A DNA stretch of 5,569 bases. It comes from an uncultured Clostridia bacterium. Its GTDB lineage: Bacteria; Bacillota; Clostridia; TANB77; CAG-508. The notes below the pieces were generated by a model. The model searched no databases, was not told the origin of the DNA, and saw only the letters and a program-made list of their open reading frames with translations. This document shows, piece by piece, positions 5,297-5,569 of this stretch (position 1 is the first letter of the stretch; each line of letters starts with the position of its first letter). A program made the position numbers and the translations under genes. Location of the stretch: NCBI GenBank assembly GCA_934148985.1, contig CAKPDO010000059.1, positions 1 to 5,569 on the forward strand, written 5' to 3'.

Positions 5297-5569
5297 ATTT
5301 ATCCATTAATGCTTCTATTCCTGGTAATTTCTTTCCTTCTAAAAATTCAAGTGAAGCTCCACCACCAGTAGAAATGTGAGTCATCTTTTCAGCTAAACCT
5401 GCTTTTTCAACTGCAGCTGCTGAATCTCCTCCACCAATTATTTTTGTTGCATCAATATCTCCTAAAGCTTTTGCAATTTCATTTGTTCCAATTGCAAATT
5501 GGTCAAATTCAAATACTCCAAGAGGTCCATTCCATACTATTGTTTTTGCATTTTTTAGTTCTTCTTTGT
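5295..5569 (-). CDS. pgk: Phosphoglycerate kinase, C-terminal 90 residues
   Basis: The right edge cuts this gene, leaving the end of the nucleotide-binding domain. Pgk transfers the acyl phosphate of 1,3-bisphosphoglycerate to ADP in glycolysis. Visible motifs are TIVWNGPLGVFE, the glycine-rich GGGDSAAAVEKAG loop and HISTGGGASLEFLEG near the C-terminus, all in family order and spacing, ending in LPGIEALMDK and TAA. The frame is intact throughout. The stop is immediately followed by ATG and the 9-bp tandem array, so essentially no ordinary spacer remains on the 3' side. Being upstream of ispG with the same direction, it probably shares a transcript with the downstream genes. Confidence 0.97.
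   Translation of the reverse strand, partial: KEELKNAKTIVWNGPLGVFEFDQFAIGTNEIAKALGDIDATKIIGGGDSAAAVEKAGLAEKMTHISTGGGASLEFLEGKKLPGIEALMDK

Noticed and set aside
4984..5371. Plus-strand reading frames over the repeat element and the ispG/pgk ends
   Set aside because: They are antisense to two conserved genes, have low-complexity residues (CHLCHLCHL) from the tandem array, and lack family resemblance.

Overview
The window is an AT-rich stretch in which every supported gene lies on the minus strand. It reads, from right to left, as one run of tightly spaced genes: pgk (3' end only), ispG, ispH, tpiA, gpmI, then a frame-disrupted gene of the DUF600/YezG immunity family, and finally the first codons of an unidentified gene leaving at the left edge. 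Strong AGGAG-type ribosome binding sites, low GC, clostridial-looking protein sequences and a cofactor-independent phosphoglycerate mutase point to an anaerobic Bacillota (Clostridia-like) organism, perhaps an uncultured gut lineage. That assignment is inference from sequence style, not from a database match.

Region by region (minus-strand order): 5569-5295 holds the last 90 codons of phosphoglycerate kinase. 5296-5175 is a compact, comparatively GC-rich repeat element wedged between pgk and ispG. It has 26-bp perfect inverted arms, a third copy of the same 20-bp core inside, and a 9-bp tandem array abutting the pgk stop codon. 5162-4107 is ispG and 4094-3234 is ispH, the last two enzymes of the MEP isoprenoid pathway. 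3231-2479 is tpiA, whose ribosome binding site lies inside the last codons of ispH. After a 90-nt gap, 2388-856 is gpmI. 841-106 is the DUF600-family gene, readable only if one base is skipped near 720-732. 35-1 is the start of another gene with an excellent ribosome binding site and a possible promoter of its own.

The three glycolytic enzymes (Pgk, TpiA, GpmI) act in the triose part of glycolysis. IspG and IspH consume products derived from glyceraldehyde 3-phosphate plus pyruvate, so the operon links triose flux with isoprenoid precursor synthesis. The repeat element sits exactly at the join between the glycolytic upstream part and the MEP pair and can form two mutually exclusive hairpins in the transcript, so it may modulate how much message reaches ispG. 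The DUF600 gene is functionally unrelated to the rest. In other Firmicutes this family neutralises toxins secreted by type VII systems, and here it looks like an orphan, possibly decayed, immunity gene appended to a housekeeping operon.

No RNA gene, CRISPR array, transposase or convincing terminator was seen. No gene-free stretch exceeds 300 bases.
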